Shown here: positions 9,768 through 18,520 of the stretch, one piece after another
Layout of the letters: each line of letters begins with the position of its first letter
Numbering within the stretch: the stretch's first letter is position 1
Assembly: GCA_018433925.1 (NCBI GenBank)
Contig: JAHDQI010000319.1
Coordinates: forward strand, 1-39,364
Length of the DNA: 39,364 nt
Origin: Phycisphaerae bacterium
Lineage (GTDB): Bacteria; Planctomycetota; Phycisphaerae; Sedimentisphaerales; Anaerohalosphaeraceae
Direction of reading: 5' to 3'
Made by a program: the position numbers and the translations under genes
Notes under the pieces: generated by a model
The model's input: the letters and a program-made list of their open reading frames with translations, nothing else
What the model was told of the DNA's origin: nothing
Databases searched by the model: none

Positions 9768-12059
9768 ATGACCAACGATTCCAAACTGACTGTTGCGTTC
9801 ATATCTTCTTATATACCAAGACGTTGTGGAATCGCCACCTTTTGTTCGGATCTGATCAGTTCGATTCATAACGGCGCCGGAGACGTTTTTGAGCCGCTGG
9901 TAGTCGCTATGACGGCCGGCACCGAACACGCCTATAAAGACCCGGTAAAATTCGAGGTCCGAAAAAATGTCAAAAATGACTATTTAAGTGCCGCCGATTT
10001 CCTGAATTTCAGCCATGTCGATCTGATCTGTCTCCAGCATGAATACGGTCTGTTTGGCGGACCGGGAGGAAGGTACCTCAACCTGCTTCTCGAACGGACA
10101 AACGCACCGGTTCTGACAACGCTCCATACGATTCTCGAAAACCCGCCCGACGACATTTACCAGGCCACCATCAATATCGGAACGCTTTCCGAGAAAATCA
10201 TTGTCATGAATGAACGCGGCATCGCGATGCTGCGGGATATCTACGGTATCGATCCGTCAAAAGTCATGCTGATTCCACACGGAATCCCCGATCTGCCTTT
10301 CGTAGACAGCAGCTATTACAAACATAAATTCAGCGTCGAGGGACGAAAAACCATTCTGACCTTCGGCCTGCTCAACCGCAATAAAGGGGTCGAAAACATG
10401 CTCAAGGCCCTCCCGTCAATTGTGGAGGCCGACCCCCGCGTCCTGTATATTGTTCTTGGTGCCACTCACCCCGAAGTCCTCCGCCAGGACGGGGAGGAAT
10501 ACCGATTCGAACTCCAGCGGATCGCAGACGAACTCGGCCTTCAGGATCATGTGCTGTTTTATAATCAATACGTTTCTGATGAACAGTTGCATCACTTTCT
10601 CTGCGCCGCGGATATCTACGTCACTCCCTATCAGCAGCGCCAGCAGCTTACCAGCGGAACACTGGCCTTCGCGGTCGGCACGGGCAAGGCCGTCGTCTCC
10701 ACGCCTTACTGGGCAGCCGAGGAGCTGCTGAGCGAAGGACGGGGCTGCCTGGTGCCCTTTGAAGAGCCCCGCCAACTGGCCGATAAAATCATACGAATTC
10801 TGCAGAACGAGAATTATTTTTCTGACTTGCGGCGCCGGGCCTACGATTACGGACGAAACATCATCTGGCCGACCATAGGTCAAAAATACTGGACGCTGTT
10901 TACGGACCGGCATCAGGCCCTGACCAAAAAAACAACCGGGGAAACGCTGCCGCTGCGAAAAATACCCGAACCCTCGCTGGTGCATATTCGCCGGTTAACC
11001 GATACCACAGGCCTTCTTCAGCATGCCCGGTTTACCCTTCCGGACCGCCGCCATGGATATTGTACCGACGACAACGCCCGCATCATCGTCGCGATGGCCA
11101 AATACATGGCCCAATACAATGACCCCCAGGCCCTCGAACTGCTCAGCATATACCTGTCCTTTCTGATGCATGCCCAGGAAACTGACGGAACCTTCCATAA
11201 CTTCATGAGTTATGATCGACAGTGGATCGAACCGGAGCCGGACCACGACTCCCTCGGCCGGGCTTTATGGGCGCTGGGAACCCTTATGGGCAAACCCGTT
11301 TTCCGGGAAATGGTTCCGATCCTGAAAGATTATTTTGATCGCTCGGCCGTCCACATACCCTCCCAGTCGCCCCGAGGAAAAGCATATTGCATCCTCGGAA
11401 TGACCGAATATCTGCGCCAGTTTTCCGGAGCCAGCGAAATCAAAAGATACCTCTCCGGCGCCGCCGATTCCCTCCTCGATCTGTACCGGCAATGTGCCGA
11501 CCCCTCCTGGCGATGGTTCGAAGAAGTCCTCTGTTATGACAACGCCGTTCTGCCCCACGGCCTTTTCCTGGCCTACAGGATAACCGGCGAGCAGCGCTAT
11601 CTTACAGCCGCCCGGGAAAGTTGTGACTTTCTGATGGAAACCACCTATACCGGCAAACATTTCAGTTTCATCGGCTGCCGGGGATGGTACCGCAAGGGAC
11701 AATCGCGAGCCCGCTTTGACCAGCAGCCGCTCGAAGCCGGATCAACCGTTCTCATGCTGCGCGACGCCTATGAGGCCACCGGCAACAACCGGTACCTGAC
11801 GCTCCAGAAAGAGGCCTTCGACTGGTTCCTCGGAAAAAACGATTTGCACATTCCGGTCTACGATTTTCGCACCCGCGGATGCTATGACGGATTGGAATCA
11901 GCCGGAGTCAATCTTAACCAGGGCGCCGAAAGCATGATCAGCTTCTTGCTGGCTCTGCTGAGCATCGTCGAACATGTCAGCTTTGACCTGAAAACGCTTT
12001 CGGCTCAAAACCCTGCCGTACACGAAAATCAACCGCGGCCCATCGAGGAAAAGGGCTGA
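9768..12059 (+). CDS. GT4-like glycosyltransferase fused to a helical, toroid-like C-terminal domain
   Basis: A 763-residue protein starting MTNDSKLTVAFISSY, with a GAAAGGA ribosome binding site ten bases upstream. Residues 1 to about 385 form a GT-B glycosyltransferase: an N-terminal PRRCGIATFCSDL glycine loop, then LTFGLLNRNKGVENMLKALP and TSGTLAFAVGTGKAVVSTPY followed by WAAEELLSEGRGCLVPF. The usual E-x7-E nucleotide-sugar motif of GT4 is not apparent. The next 380 residues are helical and rich in aromatic residues (RHGYCTDDNARIIVAM, PDHDSLGRALWALG, GAESMISFLLALLS), as in six-hairpin glycosidase or phosphorylase-like folds. Such pairs often accompany beta-mannoside metabolism, but none of those genes is here. 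The stop overlaps the xth start by one base. Donor and acceptor are unknown. Confidence 0.85.
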   Translation: MTNDSKLTVAFISSYIPRRCGIATFCSDLISSIHNGAGDVFEPLVVAMTAGTEHAYKDPVKFEVRKNVKNDYLSAADFLNFSHVDLICLQHEYGLFGGPGGRYLNLLLERTNAPVLTTLHTILENPPDDIYQATINIGTLSEKIIVMNERGIAMLRDIYGIDPSKVMLIPHGIPDLPFVDSSYYKHKFSVEGRKTILTFGLLNRNKGVENMLKALPSIVEADPRVLYIVLGATHPEVLRQDGEEYRFELQRIADELGLQDHVLFYNQYVSDEQLHHFLCAADIYVTPYQQRQQLTSGTLAFAVGTGKAVVSTPYWAAEELLSEGRGCLVPFEEPRQLADKIIRILQNENYFSDLRRRAYDYGRNIIWPTIGQKYWTLFTDRHQALTKKTTGETLPLRKIPEPSLVHIRRLTDTTGLLQHARFTLPDRRHGYCTDDNARIIVAMAKYMAQYNDPQALELLSIYLSFLMHAQETDGTFHNFMSYDRQWIEPEPDHDSLGRALWALGTLMGKPVFREMVPILKDYFDRSAVHIPSQSPRGKAYCILGMTEYLRQFSGASEIKRYLSGAADSLLDLYRQCADPSWRWFEEVLCYDNAVLPHGLFLAYRITGEQRYLTAARESCDFLMETTYTGKHFSFIGCRGWYRKGQSRARFDQQPLEAGSTVLMLRDAYEATGNNRYLTLQKEAFDWFLGKNDLHIPVYDFRTRGCYDGLESAGVNLNQGAESMISFLLALLSIVEHVSFDLKTLSAQNPAVHENQPRPIEEKG

Positions 12060-12829
12060 TGAAAATCGCCACTTTCAACGCCAACTCCATACGAAGTCGG
12101 GCAGAGATCATCCGCCGATGGCTGCAGAAACATCAGCCCGCCGTCCTCTGCATTCAGGAAACCAAGGTAACCGATGACCAATTTCCGCTTGATGCCTTCG
12201 CCGATACCGGTTATGAAATCCTCTTTCGCGGACAGAAGAAGTACAATGGAGTGGCCATTTTCAGCCGGCTGCCGCTTACGGAAACGGAATGGGAACTGCC
12301 GAAGGATACCCGGCGGGAGGCCCGCTTCTTAAAGGCCCGCGCAGGAAATGTCTCTATTGTCAATACCTATATCCCCCAGGGACAAAGCCCGGACTCCGAT
12401 AAATTCCAGTACAAGCTCGAATTTTTTCGCCTCCTGAAATCCTATTTTCAATCCGCTTTTGATCCGGCCGACCCCGTTATCTGGTGCGGGGATTTCAACG
12501 TAGCGAGGGAATCGATCGATGTTTATGATCCCAAGAGGCTGTGGGGGCATGTCTGCTATTGCCAACCGGTACAGGAGGCGCTCGAAGAGGTCATGAAGTG
12601 GGGATTTAACGATGTATTTCGCCGGCTTCATCCCGAACCGGAACAATACACATTCTGGGATTACAGGACCCCCAATGCCCTTAAAAGAAAGATGGGCTGG
12701 CGGCTTGATTACATCATGGCAACCAGGACGCTGGCCGAAAAATGTCGTACCTGCCTGATTGATCTCGAAAGCCGCATGCTGGACAAACCAAGCGATCACA
12801 CCTTCCTCATCGGAGACTTCGATCTCTAA
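12059..12829 (+). CDS. xth: Exodeoxyribonuclease III
   Basis: A 256-residue AP endonuclease / 3'-5' exonuclease of the EEP superfamily, acting in base excision repair. Asn7 (TFNANS), Glu34 (IQETK), GDFNVARESIDVYDPK, WRLDYIMATRTL and the C-terminal PSDHTFLIGDFDL catalytic Asp-His are all in place. The length matches ExoIII. Its ATG overlaps the TGA of the glycosyltransferase (TGATG), so it is translated by coupling and shares the promoter at 9696. The functional link between the two genes is not obvious. No strong terminator follows, only the AT-rich palindrome at 12919-12939. Confidence 0.95.
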   Translation: MKIATFNANSIRSRAEIIRRWLQKHQPAVLCIQETKVTDDQFPLDAFADTGYEILFRGQKKYNGVAIFSRLPLTETEWELPKDTRREARFLKARAGNVSIVNTYIPQGQSPDSDKFQYKLEFFRLLKSYFQSAFDPADPVIWCGDFNVARESIDVYDPKRLWGHVCYCQPVQEALEEVMKWGFNDVFRRLHPEPEQYTFWDYRTPNALKRKMGWRLDYIMATRTLAEKCRTCLIDLESRMLDKPSDHTFLIGDFDL

Positions 12830-12911
12830 AAGAGCTGCCAAAAAGACGGCTTGAATGTTTCCATAAAAAAAAGTAAGATATTTAAAATTTTCGTGCGTAA
12901 AAAAACTGATG

Positions 12912-12947
12912 TTGACGACATAATTCTATGAGAATTATGCATTTTTT
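12912..12947 (+). promoter_or_regulatory. Candidate promoter with perfect 9-bp inverted repeat
   Basis: TTGACG (12912-12917) and TATGCA (12936-12941) are 18 bases apart. Between and overlapping them, CATAATTCT (12919-12927) and AGAATTATG (12931-12939) form a perfect inverted repeat around a three-base centre. It is a possible repressor operator for the HPr-domain gene. Because six T residues follow (12942-12947), a weak AT-rich terminator of xth is the alternative reading. Confidence 0.45.
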
Positions 12948-12956
12948 ACAAGCTGA

Positions 12957-14552
12957 ATGGGTCTGATGAAAAAGGTGATTTGTCACTCTCCTGACGGGAG
13001 TTATCCAGATATGATTCCGACAACAATTTCGTATGAGGATTTTCATCGCCTGATAGCCCGGCGTTCAGGGTCGCTCTTTCGCGCCTCTGCATTTCTGGTC
13101 GCTCATGCACACTCCCATAAAATCCTGACCCGACCCCTCCTCGGTGAACTGCTCTATCAATCCACGCTGCTCGAAGAATTGCTGGATGCTTATGGCGCCA
13201 GGAACAACTCACACTGGGAACGATTTCGCTCGCTGATCGCCGCGATCAAACTGTTTTCCTATGTCAGCTACGAACTTCTTCACATCCAGCACAGCATCCC
13301 GGCCTATCGTCTTTTGCCCGTGGAAGAGGATTTCAGCAAACGCACGGCCGAGACCATTGGATTTACGGAAAACATTCTTTCAGACGCCACCCGCCGCCTG
13401 CTGGACGAGGCCCAAAAGCTCAACCTGCCCGTTCATCATGTCGATCTTCCCGAAGAATATTACAGCGAAACCCTTCCCCCCGGCCGGCTCCCGCATGACC
13501 TGGCCACCCGAAAACTCGAAACCGTCTCACAGACAATTTCTCTTCTGGCAACGGCTTTTCTGAACCTGTCGGCCGAATGCAAGCAGGCCCTTCCGAAAGG
13601 ACAGGTCCAGTCCGATTCCTTCCTCTGCGAATACATCGGACCGGTCAGCGAAGACAAACTGCGATCGCTGGAGCTGCGGTTTCATAACCTCCAGTCCCTC
13701 TACGACACCTATGTATCCACAACCGTAGCCGAGGGCATTGACGAGGAACTGCCCGTGATGCGCGGCCATATCAGTGTGGTGCTTCATCTGCTTCGTACCG
13801 CGCGGGATTTTGCCCACTATATTGAACGCCATGCCGGTCCCTATCAGGCCAAACTGCCCCCCCACCGAAAACGGCTGGTCGAACCGGAAACCCTGCTTCA
13901 GATCATGCTCAATTATTCCATCCACTTTGTCGTTCAATACCTGACCTGTGCCGAGAAACTCTGCCGGGACATGCTCAAACGCTATACCGAGATAGAGACC
14001 ATTGAAGTCCCGGTGCCCCCTTACCGCGGATTTCACGTGCGGCCGTCAACCCTCGTTTCCAAGCTGGTCCTGCATTACGGCAGCGATGTGACGATGGAAC
14101 TGGATGGCGAAGAATACGACGCCAAATCGCCCCTCGAACTGTTTCGGGCCAACGAAAAAATCAACGCGCAAAAACGAAAAGCCCTGGCCGCTGAAATTCT
14201 TCGGCTCAACCTGCTGCCCGAAAGCACGGCCGAACAGGACATACGAAAAGTCATCCGCTCAATCCTCATTGCCCTTTCCGAAAAGGGAAATTTGATTGTT
14301 TACGAGCAACCTCTGCAGATTGAAAATCCTCCCGTCCGTGCCGGGGCCTCCCTGCTCGAACAGGTCAATGATGAAATTGCACGACTCCAGGTCACCGGAA
14401 AAATCGACATCGTCACAGACACCCGCGTCCGCTTTACAGGCGATAAACGAGTCCTCGAAGACATCCAATTACTGGCCGAAAACGGCTACGGAGAAGACCG
14501 AACCGGAAGCAATATCCCCCTTCCGGAAGGCCTTCACTATCTCAGAAAGTAA
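12957..14552 (+). CDS. Large multidomain protein with an embedded HPr-like phosphocarrier domain
   Basis: A protein of up to 531 residues. Residues 1 to about 340 are mostly helical and unrecognised (SYVSYELLHIQHSIPAYRLL, HISVVLHLLRTARDF). From about residue 348 an HPr-like domain follows: VPVPPYRGFHVRPSTLV, with the phosphorylatable His at residue 360. ELDGEEYDAKSPLE places a Ser at 391, exactly 31 residues later, as His15 and Ser46 are in HPr. A helical insertion then separates this from a last strand (GNLIVYEQPLQI), and about 100 further residues follow. In PTS systems HPr carries phosphate from enzyme I, and Ser46 is set by HPr kinase. No PTS enzyme is adjacent. The start is uncertain: the ATG at 12957 has no ribosome binding site, while the ATG at 13011 has GGGAG ten bases upstream and fits the promoter at 12912 better. 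Confidence 0.85.
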   Translation: MGLMKKVICHSPDGSYPDMIPTTISYEDFHRLIARRSGSLFRASAFLVAHAHSHKILTRPLLGELLYQSTLLEELLDAYGARNNSHWERFRSLIAAIKLFSYVSYELLHIQHSIPAYRLLPVEEDFSKRTAETIGFTENILSDATRRLLDEAQKLNLPVHHVDLPEEYYSETLPPGRLPHDLATRKLETVSQTISLLATAFLNLSAECKQALPKGQVQSDSFLCEYIGPVSEDKLRSLELRFHNLQSLYDTYVSTTVAEGIDEELPVMRGHISVVLHLLRTARDFAHYIERHAGPYQAKLPPHRKRLVEPETLLQIMLNYSIHFVVQYLTCAEKLCRDMLKRYTEIETIEVPVPPYRGFHVRPSTLVSKLVLHYGSDVTMELDGEEYDAKSPLELFRANEKINAQKRKALAAEILRLNLLPESTAEQDIRKVIRSILIALSEKGNLIVYEQPLQIENPPVRAGASLLEQVNDEIARLQVTGKIDIVTDTRVRFTGDKRVLEDIQLLAENGYGEDRTGSNIPLPEGLHYLRK

Positions 14553-14572
14553 AGGCCCTAAAGACAACCCGC

Positions 14573-15718
14573 CTAATCAACAGGCACAGAAACCGCTTCG
14601 GCTGCCCCTTCCGCCTCCTCTTGCTCTTCCGATGGAGAATCGGCGGAAGGAGCCGGAATCTCCTCCAGCAGCTCACTAAGCGGCCGCGTCATCTCATCGG
14701 CCTTAAAAGCGGGAATCTGGTAAATCCAGCCGCTGTGTTTATGCACAAATGTTTCCGCCGCCTCCTTGGCCAAGAACAGCGCTTCCCGCTGACGGAGCTG
14801 CTCCTCACTCTCGACCTGTTTCTGAACCTCCGGCTCCGGTCCGGTATAACGGGCGGAAAGACGGGCATACCACATCTGGTCCTTCTCAGCAAGCCGAACC
14901 GTATAAACCAGATGGTTGCGCAACTGGCACACATAGGTATAGGTAAAGTCCAGCGACGGAACATCGGAGGCCGCCAGAACATCGTCAGCGCGAAAATAAG
15001 TCAGGGCGCCGAACAGCGTCCGGTGGTTGGACCCCTTGAATTGTTTGCCCGGCGGCATAGACTCGAGCACGATCTCAGAACCGGTTTCCGGACTCAGGAG
15101 CGTAAAACTCGCCTGGTTCGGATCAGTGACGGTCACCCGCTCAATCGTTTCACGATCCACCTCGACAACCTGGGCAGGGATATAATCCATCGGCCGGATC
15201 GAGAGATAAGGCGTCTCACGAAGCCGGTACACATCGTTTTCGCCGGCCAAACGAACATGGCTGAAAGAAGCGTCTTCCTGGGTTTTCGTCTCTGAGATAA
15301 AAAGCCCGACGATAACCGTCTGATCTCCGTCAAGAAATTCGATTCCGTATCGGGCGGTCTCGGCAGTGACCCCCAGCTCGGCATGATTCTCCGGATTGGA
15401 GGTAATCAGCGCATCGGAGCTGATCCGAATATCCACACAGTCCGAAATCAGCGAATTAACCTTCTGGATCTGGGCCGGATATCCCTGTTTATTGCGTACA
15501 ACAAAACCCGACTCCTTTCGCTCCAGCAGGATCGGCTCTGCGGTGTCTTTGGAGGTGATGCGAAGGCCCTCAATCCGGTCAATATCCAATCCCTCGATCA
15601 GAGGAAAAACGGTAATCTGAGCGGCCTTATAACTCCGGCCCAGCCGGGACTGAAGAAAGGCCAGCCCCGCCATAACAACAGCAATGATCCCTAATATCGC
15701 AAGTTTCCTGTCACTCAT
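14573..15718 (-). CDS. DUF4340 domain protein, partner of the Gld-type ABC exporter
   Basis: A 381-residue protein with one N-terminal membrane anchor (LAILGIIAVVMAGLAFLQ) and an extracytoplasmic remainder. The regions DRIEGLRITSKDTAEPILLERKES and IEFLDGDQTVIVGLF have the repeated beta-strand style of DUF4340 proteins, which usually sit beside GldG-like genes. The tail after about residue 345 is acidic and low-complexity (SPSEEQEEAEGAAEAVSVP). It begins 34 bases after gldG stops, with GGAAG before the ATG, so it is the last gene of the ABC operon. Its biochemical role is unknown; it probably assembles with the GldG-like subunit at the membrane. Confidence 0.85.
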   Translation of the reverse strand: MSDRKLAILGIIAVVMAGLAFLQSRLGRSYKAAQITVFPLIEGLDIDRIEGLRITSKDTAEPILLERKESGFVVRNKQGYPAQIQKVNSLISDCVDIRISSDALITSNPENHAELGVTAETARYGIEFLDGDQTVIVGLFISETKTQEDASFSHVRLAGENDVYRLRETPYLSIRPMDYIPAQVVEVDRETIERVTVTDPNQASFTLLSPETGSEIVLESMPPGKQFKGSNHRTLFGALTYFRADDVLAASDVPSLDFTYTYVCQLRNHLVYTVRLAEKDQMWYARLSARYTGPEPEVQKQVESEEQLRQREALFLAKEAAETFVHKHSGWIYQIPAFKADEMTRPLSELLEEIPAPSADSPSEEQEEAEGAAEAVSVPVD

Positions 15719-15752
15719 CTTCCATTACTCCCGATCAGTCCCTGTCCATTGA

Positions 15753-17741
15753 TTACTGCTCCCGCGTATGGCGGATATAATACCGGCGTTTAATACCCCG
15801 ATAAATGCCCAGCCCGACGGCAGCGGCCAGCACAACCAGCGGCCCGGGAAGGGTGCAGAAATTCCGAAGCCGGTTTTTAAGCGCTTCCTTGTCAGCCACT
15901 TTTTTCATCTTCACTTCACGCAGCCGCATCTCCGCTTCATGAAGCTTAACCTCGATGTCTTTCTTCTCATCGAGAATCGTCCGGTTAATCAGCTCCTGCT
16001 CCTTGTTTTCCAGTCCGGCCAGCTTTTCATTAAGCTGCTGTTCAAATCCTTTGATTTCCGCCATGATGCGGGCTTCTTCCTCGGCGGTTTTTTCCTCTGC
16101 CTGTTTTTCAATCTGATCGACGCGGGTAAAGGGACGTTTGAAATTACCGCGCGACCGAAGCCGGATCAGGTCTGTGGAACCGGATAATTCCTCCAGGGCA
16201 TTAAGTACAAACGCCCCATTATCTCCCATCGCTGACAGACCGAAAAATGTTCGTTGGTAGGCAAGGGCATCGCTCAAAAAGTCCACGTCTGCGGTTACGA
16301 TCACCGTCGCGGGCTCTTGGGCGGCCTCCAGATGGGCGGCCTTCCGAATCTCGGATTCTTCCTCCTCGCCTGTCTCCTCAGCCCCTTCCGCGTCTTCCGC
16401 CTCCTCCGCAGGCGGCGGCCCATCCGGAAAAGCGCTGCGAAAAGTCCCGGTCACCCGATAAGCAATCACCTGCGGAGAAGTCCCGTCCCGAAACCGCCGA
16501 AGGATATCCCCATAGTTGGGAGCCCGCAGCTCAAAGGGGCTTGAGACCGTCCACGTATTGCCCCCGGAACTGGTCATCAGCAGCGGCACGTATTCGAGAT
16601 CCTCCGGAAGAGACTCCGTAGCGGCTTTTTTCTTCAAAACCCCCGGAAACCAGAAAGTCATTTCATTAAGGTTGGCCGTCATGGGCGCCTCTTTATTAAA
16701 GCACTCATACGCCGAGGAAAGTCGCAGATACGGAAGAATCTTTTCCGGCCGCTGGTCCGGCGAGGGCGACCCGGTCCCGGCCAGCATTCGATCTCCGCTG
16801 AAGGTATTGGCCGGCATCTCCAGCCCCCACGCCGCAAGCAGATCAGGCAGGCCGGAAGACGCCTCATGCTGCATTCCGTACTGCATCTGGGCCGGTTCCG
16901 GCCGGTCAATAATCGAAAACGGATCAACCGCCACAACCGCCCGGCCGCCGCGAAGCACATACTGGTCGATCGCATATCGGGTCTTGTCCGGAAGGTCCTT
17001 CGGATGGATCACCAGCAGCAGGTCCACATCCCGGATGGCATCCGTATCGGCGGCAATCGAGCGAACCTCCGGGTACATCTGCTGCAACTGACGGATAATG
17101 CCCCAGGCAGGGGTGGGCTGTTGGCCCTGCATCCGCATCATCGCCGCCATATAACCGGACACATCATCGCCCATCACCGGCAAAGAGCTCAAAACGCCGA
17201 TTCGAGTTCGCGGCGGATTGACCGCCGTATCAATCAGATAGGTTAGATCGTACTCAATAAAGTGTTCCCGGTCCGGTGTAAAGAACGAGATTGTTTTGGT
17301 CACGCCCAACTCGGTCTGCAGCACCAGCCCGAAGAAAAAGTTTTCCTCTTCCGTAATGGAAAACCGACGCAGCCCGTGCCGGATGGCCGCCAGTTCCTCC
17401 TGCGAATAAGGCCGGGGGTCCAGAATCTCCAGTTGAATCATCCCGTTCGAATGAATCACGTATTCCTCAAGAATCGCTCTTACATAATCGTAATAGGCGT
17501 TAAAAAAGCGAATCTGGTCCGGGGCATTGATCGCCGCCGTCTTGGTATAATAAAGCCGCAGCGTCACCGGCTGCCGAAGCCCCTGGACGATACGCTGGGT
17601 TCCCTCCGATAGGGTATACAGCTTTTGCTCCGTAATATCCGCCCGCAGGGAGCCGGACAGACGGCCGACAATCTGGATGGCGGATACGGCGATCACCAAA
17701 AGAAAAAAGACCGCCAGGAAAAGTCGCAGCATTCGGTTCAT
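15753..17741 (-). CDS. GldG-like ABC transporter auxiliary protein
   Basis: A 662-residue protein with an N-terminal membrane helix (LFLAVFFLLVIAVSAIQIV) and a C-terminal one (LPGPLVVLAAAVGLGIY). It thus has a large domain outside the cytoplasm. After the first helix, ITEQKLYTLSEGTQRIVQGL and RLYYTKTAAINAP are the hallmark of GldG / 'ABC-type uncharacterized transport' proteins. A middle region (DVDLLLVIHPKDLPDKTRYAIDQYVLRGG) has the Rossmann-like, GATase-like character of the family. Residues of about 550-640 are rich in Glu and Lys and likely form a coiled coil. The ATG overlaps the permease stop by one base. An acidic low-complexity stretch (about residues 445-470) resembles the tail of the DUF4340 partner. 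The substrate is unknown. Confidence 0.88.
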   Translation of the reverse strand: MNRMLRLFLAVFFLLVIAVSAIQIVGRLSGSLRADITEQKLYTLSEGTQRIVQGLRQPVTLRLYYTKTAAINAPDQIRFFNAYYDYVRAILEEYVIHSNGMIQLEILDPRPYSQEELAAIRHGLRRFSITEEENFFFGLVLQTELGVTKTISFFTPDREHFIEYDLTYLIDTAVNPPRTRIGVLSSLPVMGDDVSGYMAAMMRMQGQQPTPAWGIIRQLQQMYPEVRSIAADTDAIRDVDLLLVIHPKDLPDKTRYAIDQYVLRGGRAVVAVDPFSIIDRPEPAQMQYGMQHEASSGLPDLLAAWGLEMPANTFSGDRMLAGTGSPSPDQRPEKILPYLRLSSAYECFNKEAPMTANLNEMTFWFPGVLKKKAATESLPEDLEYVPLLMTSSGGNTWTVSSPFELRAPNYGDILRRFRDGTSPQVIAYRVTGTFRSAFPDGPPPAEEAEDAEGAEETGEEEESEIRKAAHLEAAQEPATVIVTADVDFLSDALAYQRTFFGLSAMGDNGAFVLNALEELSGSTDLIRLRSRGNFKRPFTRVDQIEKQAEEKTAEEEARIMAEIKGFEQQLNEKLAGLENKEQELINRTILDEKKDIEVKLHEAEMRLREVKMKKVADKEALKNRLRNFCTLPGPLVVLAAAVGLGIYRGIKRRYYIRHTREQ

Positions 17742-18472
17742 CAGTGGGCCTTCCTTTCTTCCAGAACAAGCATGGAGGCATAAACCCAGGCGGCGATCAG
17801 GATGACAAAATACGCCAAATCTTTGGCCTCGATCACGCCCCGCTGAATCGATTCAAAATGGATCTGGAAACTGAGATTTTCCATCAGTGAAAGCAGCGCC
17901 GGTGAAACGGACGCAGACAGGTACTCAAGCGTCGTCGGCATCCCCGCGTAAACGAGGATTCCGCAGGCCACCACCGAGAGAATAAAGCTGATGACCTGAT
18001 TTTTCGTCACGGTCGAAAAGAAAGAGCCGATGGCCAGAAAGCCCCCCGCCATAAGCAGCGCTCCCAGGTAACCCGCCCAGATCAGCCCGGCGTCCGGGCG
18101 GCCCAGGTAAAAGACCGTCACCGGAAGCGGAAACGTCAGCAGCAGCGCAATGCCCAGAAAAGCCCAGGCCGCGAAGAACTTGCCGAGGACCGCCTGCGGC
18201 ACCGTAATCGGCAGCGTCAAAAGCAGTTCCACCGAGCCGGTTTTCCGCTCCTCCGCCCAGAGCCGCATGGCCACCGAGGGCACCATAAAGATAAACAGCA
18301 GCGGAAGCGCCTTGAAAAACAGACTCAAATCCGCCTGTCGCAGCTCAAAAAAGCCGTCCCGAAACGGAAGATAGCCCGCGAAAAAAAGAAAAATAACCAG
18401 AAACACATACGCTACCGGGGTCGAAAAATACCCCTTCAATTCCCGTTTGAATACCGCCCAAAAACCATTCAT
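17741..18472 (-). CDS. ABC transporter permease, GldF-like (ABC-2 type)
   Basis: A 243-residue integral membrane protein starting MNGFWAVFKRELKGYFSTP, a typical ABC-2 permease N-terminus in which a cytoplasmic helix precedes the first membrane span. Six hydrophobic segments can be seen. Between the second and third lies MRLWAEERKTGSVELLLTLP, the conserved E-E-(R/K)-x-G-(S/T) motif that contacts the ATPase. A longer frame reaches a GTG at 18520, but the ATG at 18470-18472 has a GGGAG ribosome binding site nine bases upstream and fits the family. The gene lies between the ATPase and the GldG-like gene and forms the channel of the exporter. Confidence 0.9.
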   Translation of the reverse strand: MNGFWAVFKRELKGYFSTPVAYVFLVIFLFFAGYLPFRDGFFELRQADLSLFFKALPLLFIFMVPSVAMRLWAEERKTGSVELLLTLPITVPQAVLGKFFAAWAFLGIALLLTFPLPVTVFYLGRPDAGLIWAGYLGALLMAGGFLAIGSFFSTVTKNQVISFILSVVACGILVYAGMPTTLEYLSASVSPALLSLMENLSFQIHFESIQRGVIEAKDLAYFVILIAAWVYASMLVLEERKAH

Positions 18473-18520
18473 CGTATGAACTCCCTGCCTTGAAATCATT
18501 GGGATTACACGTGACTGCAC

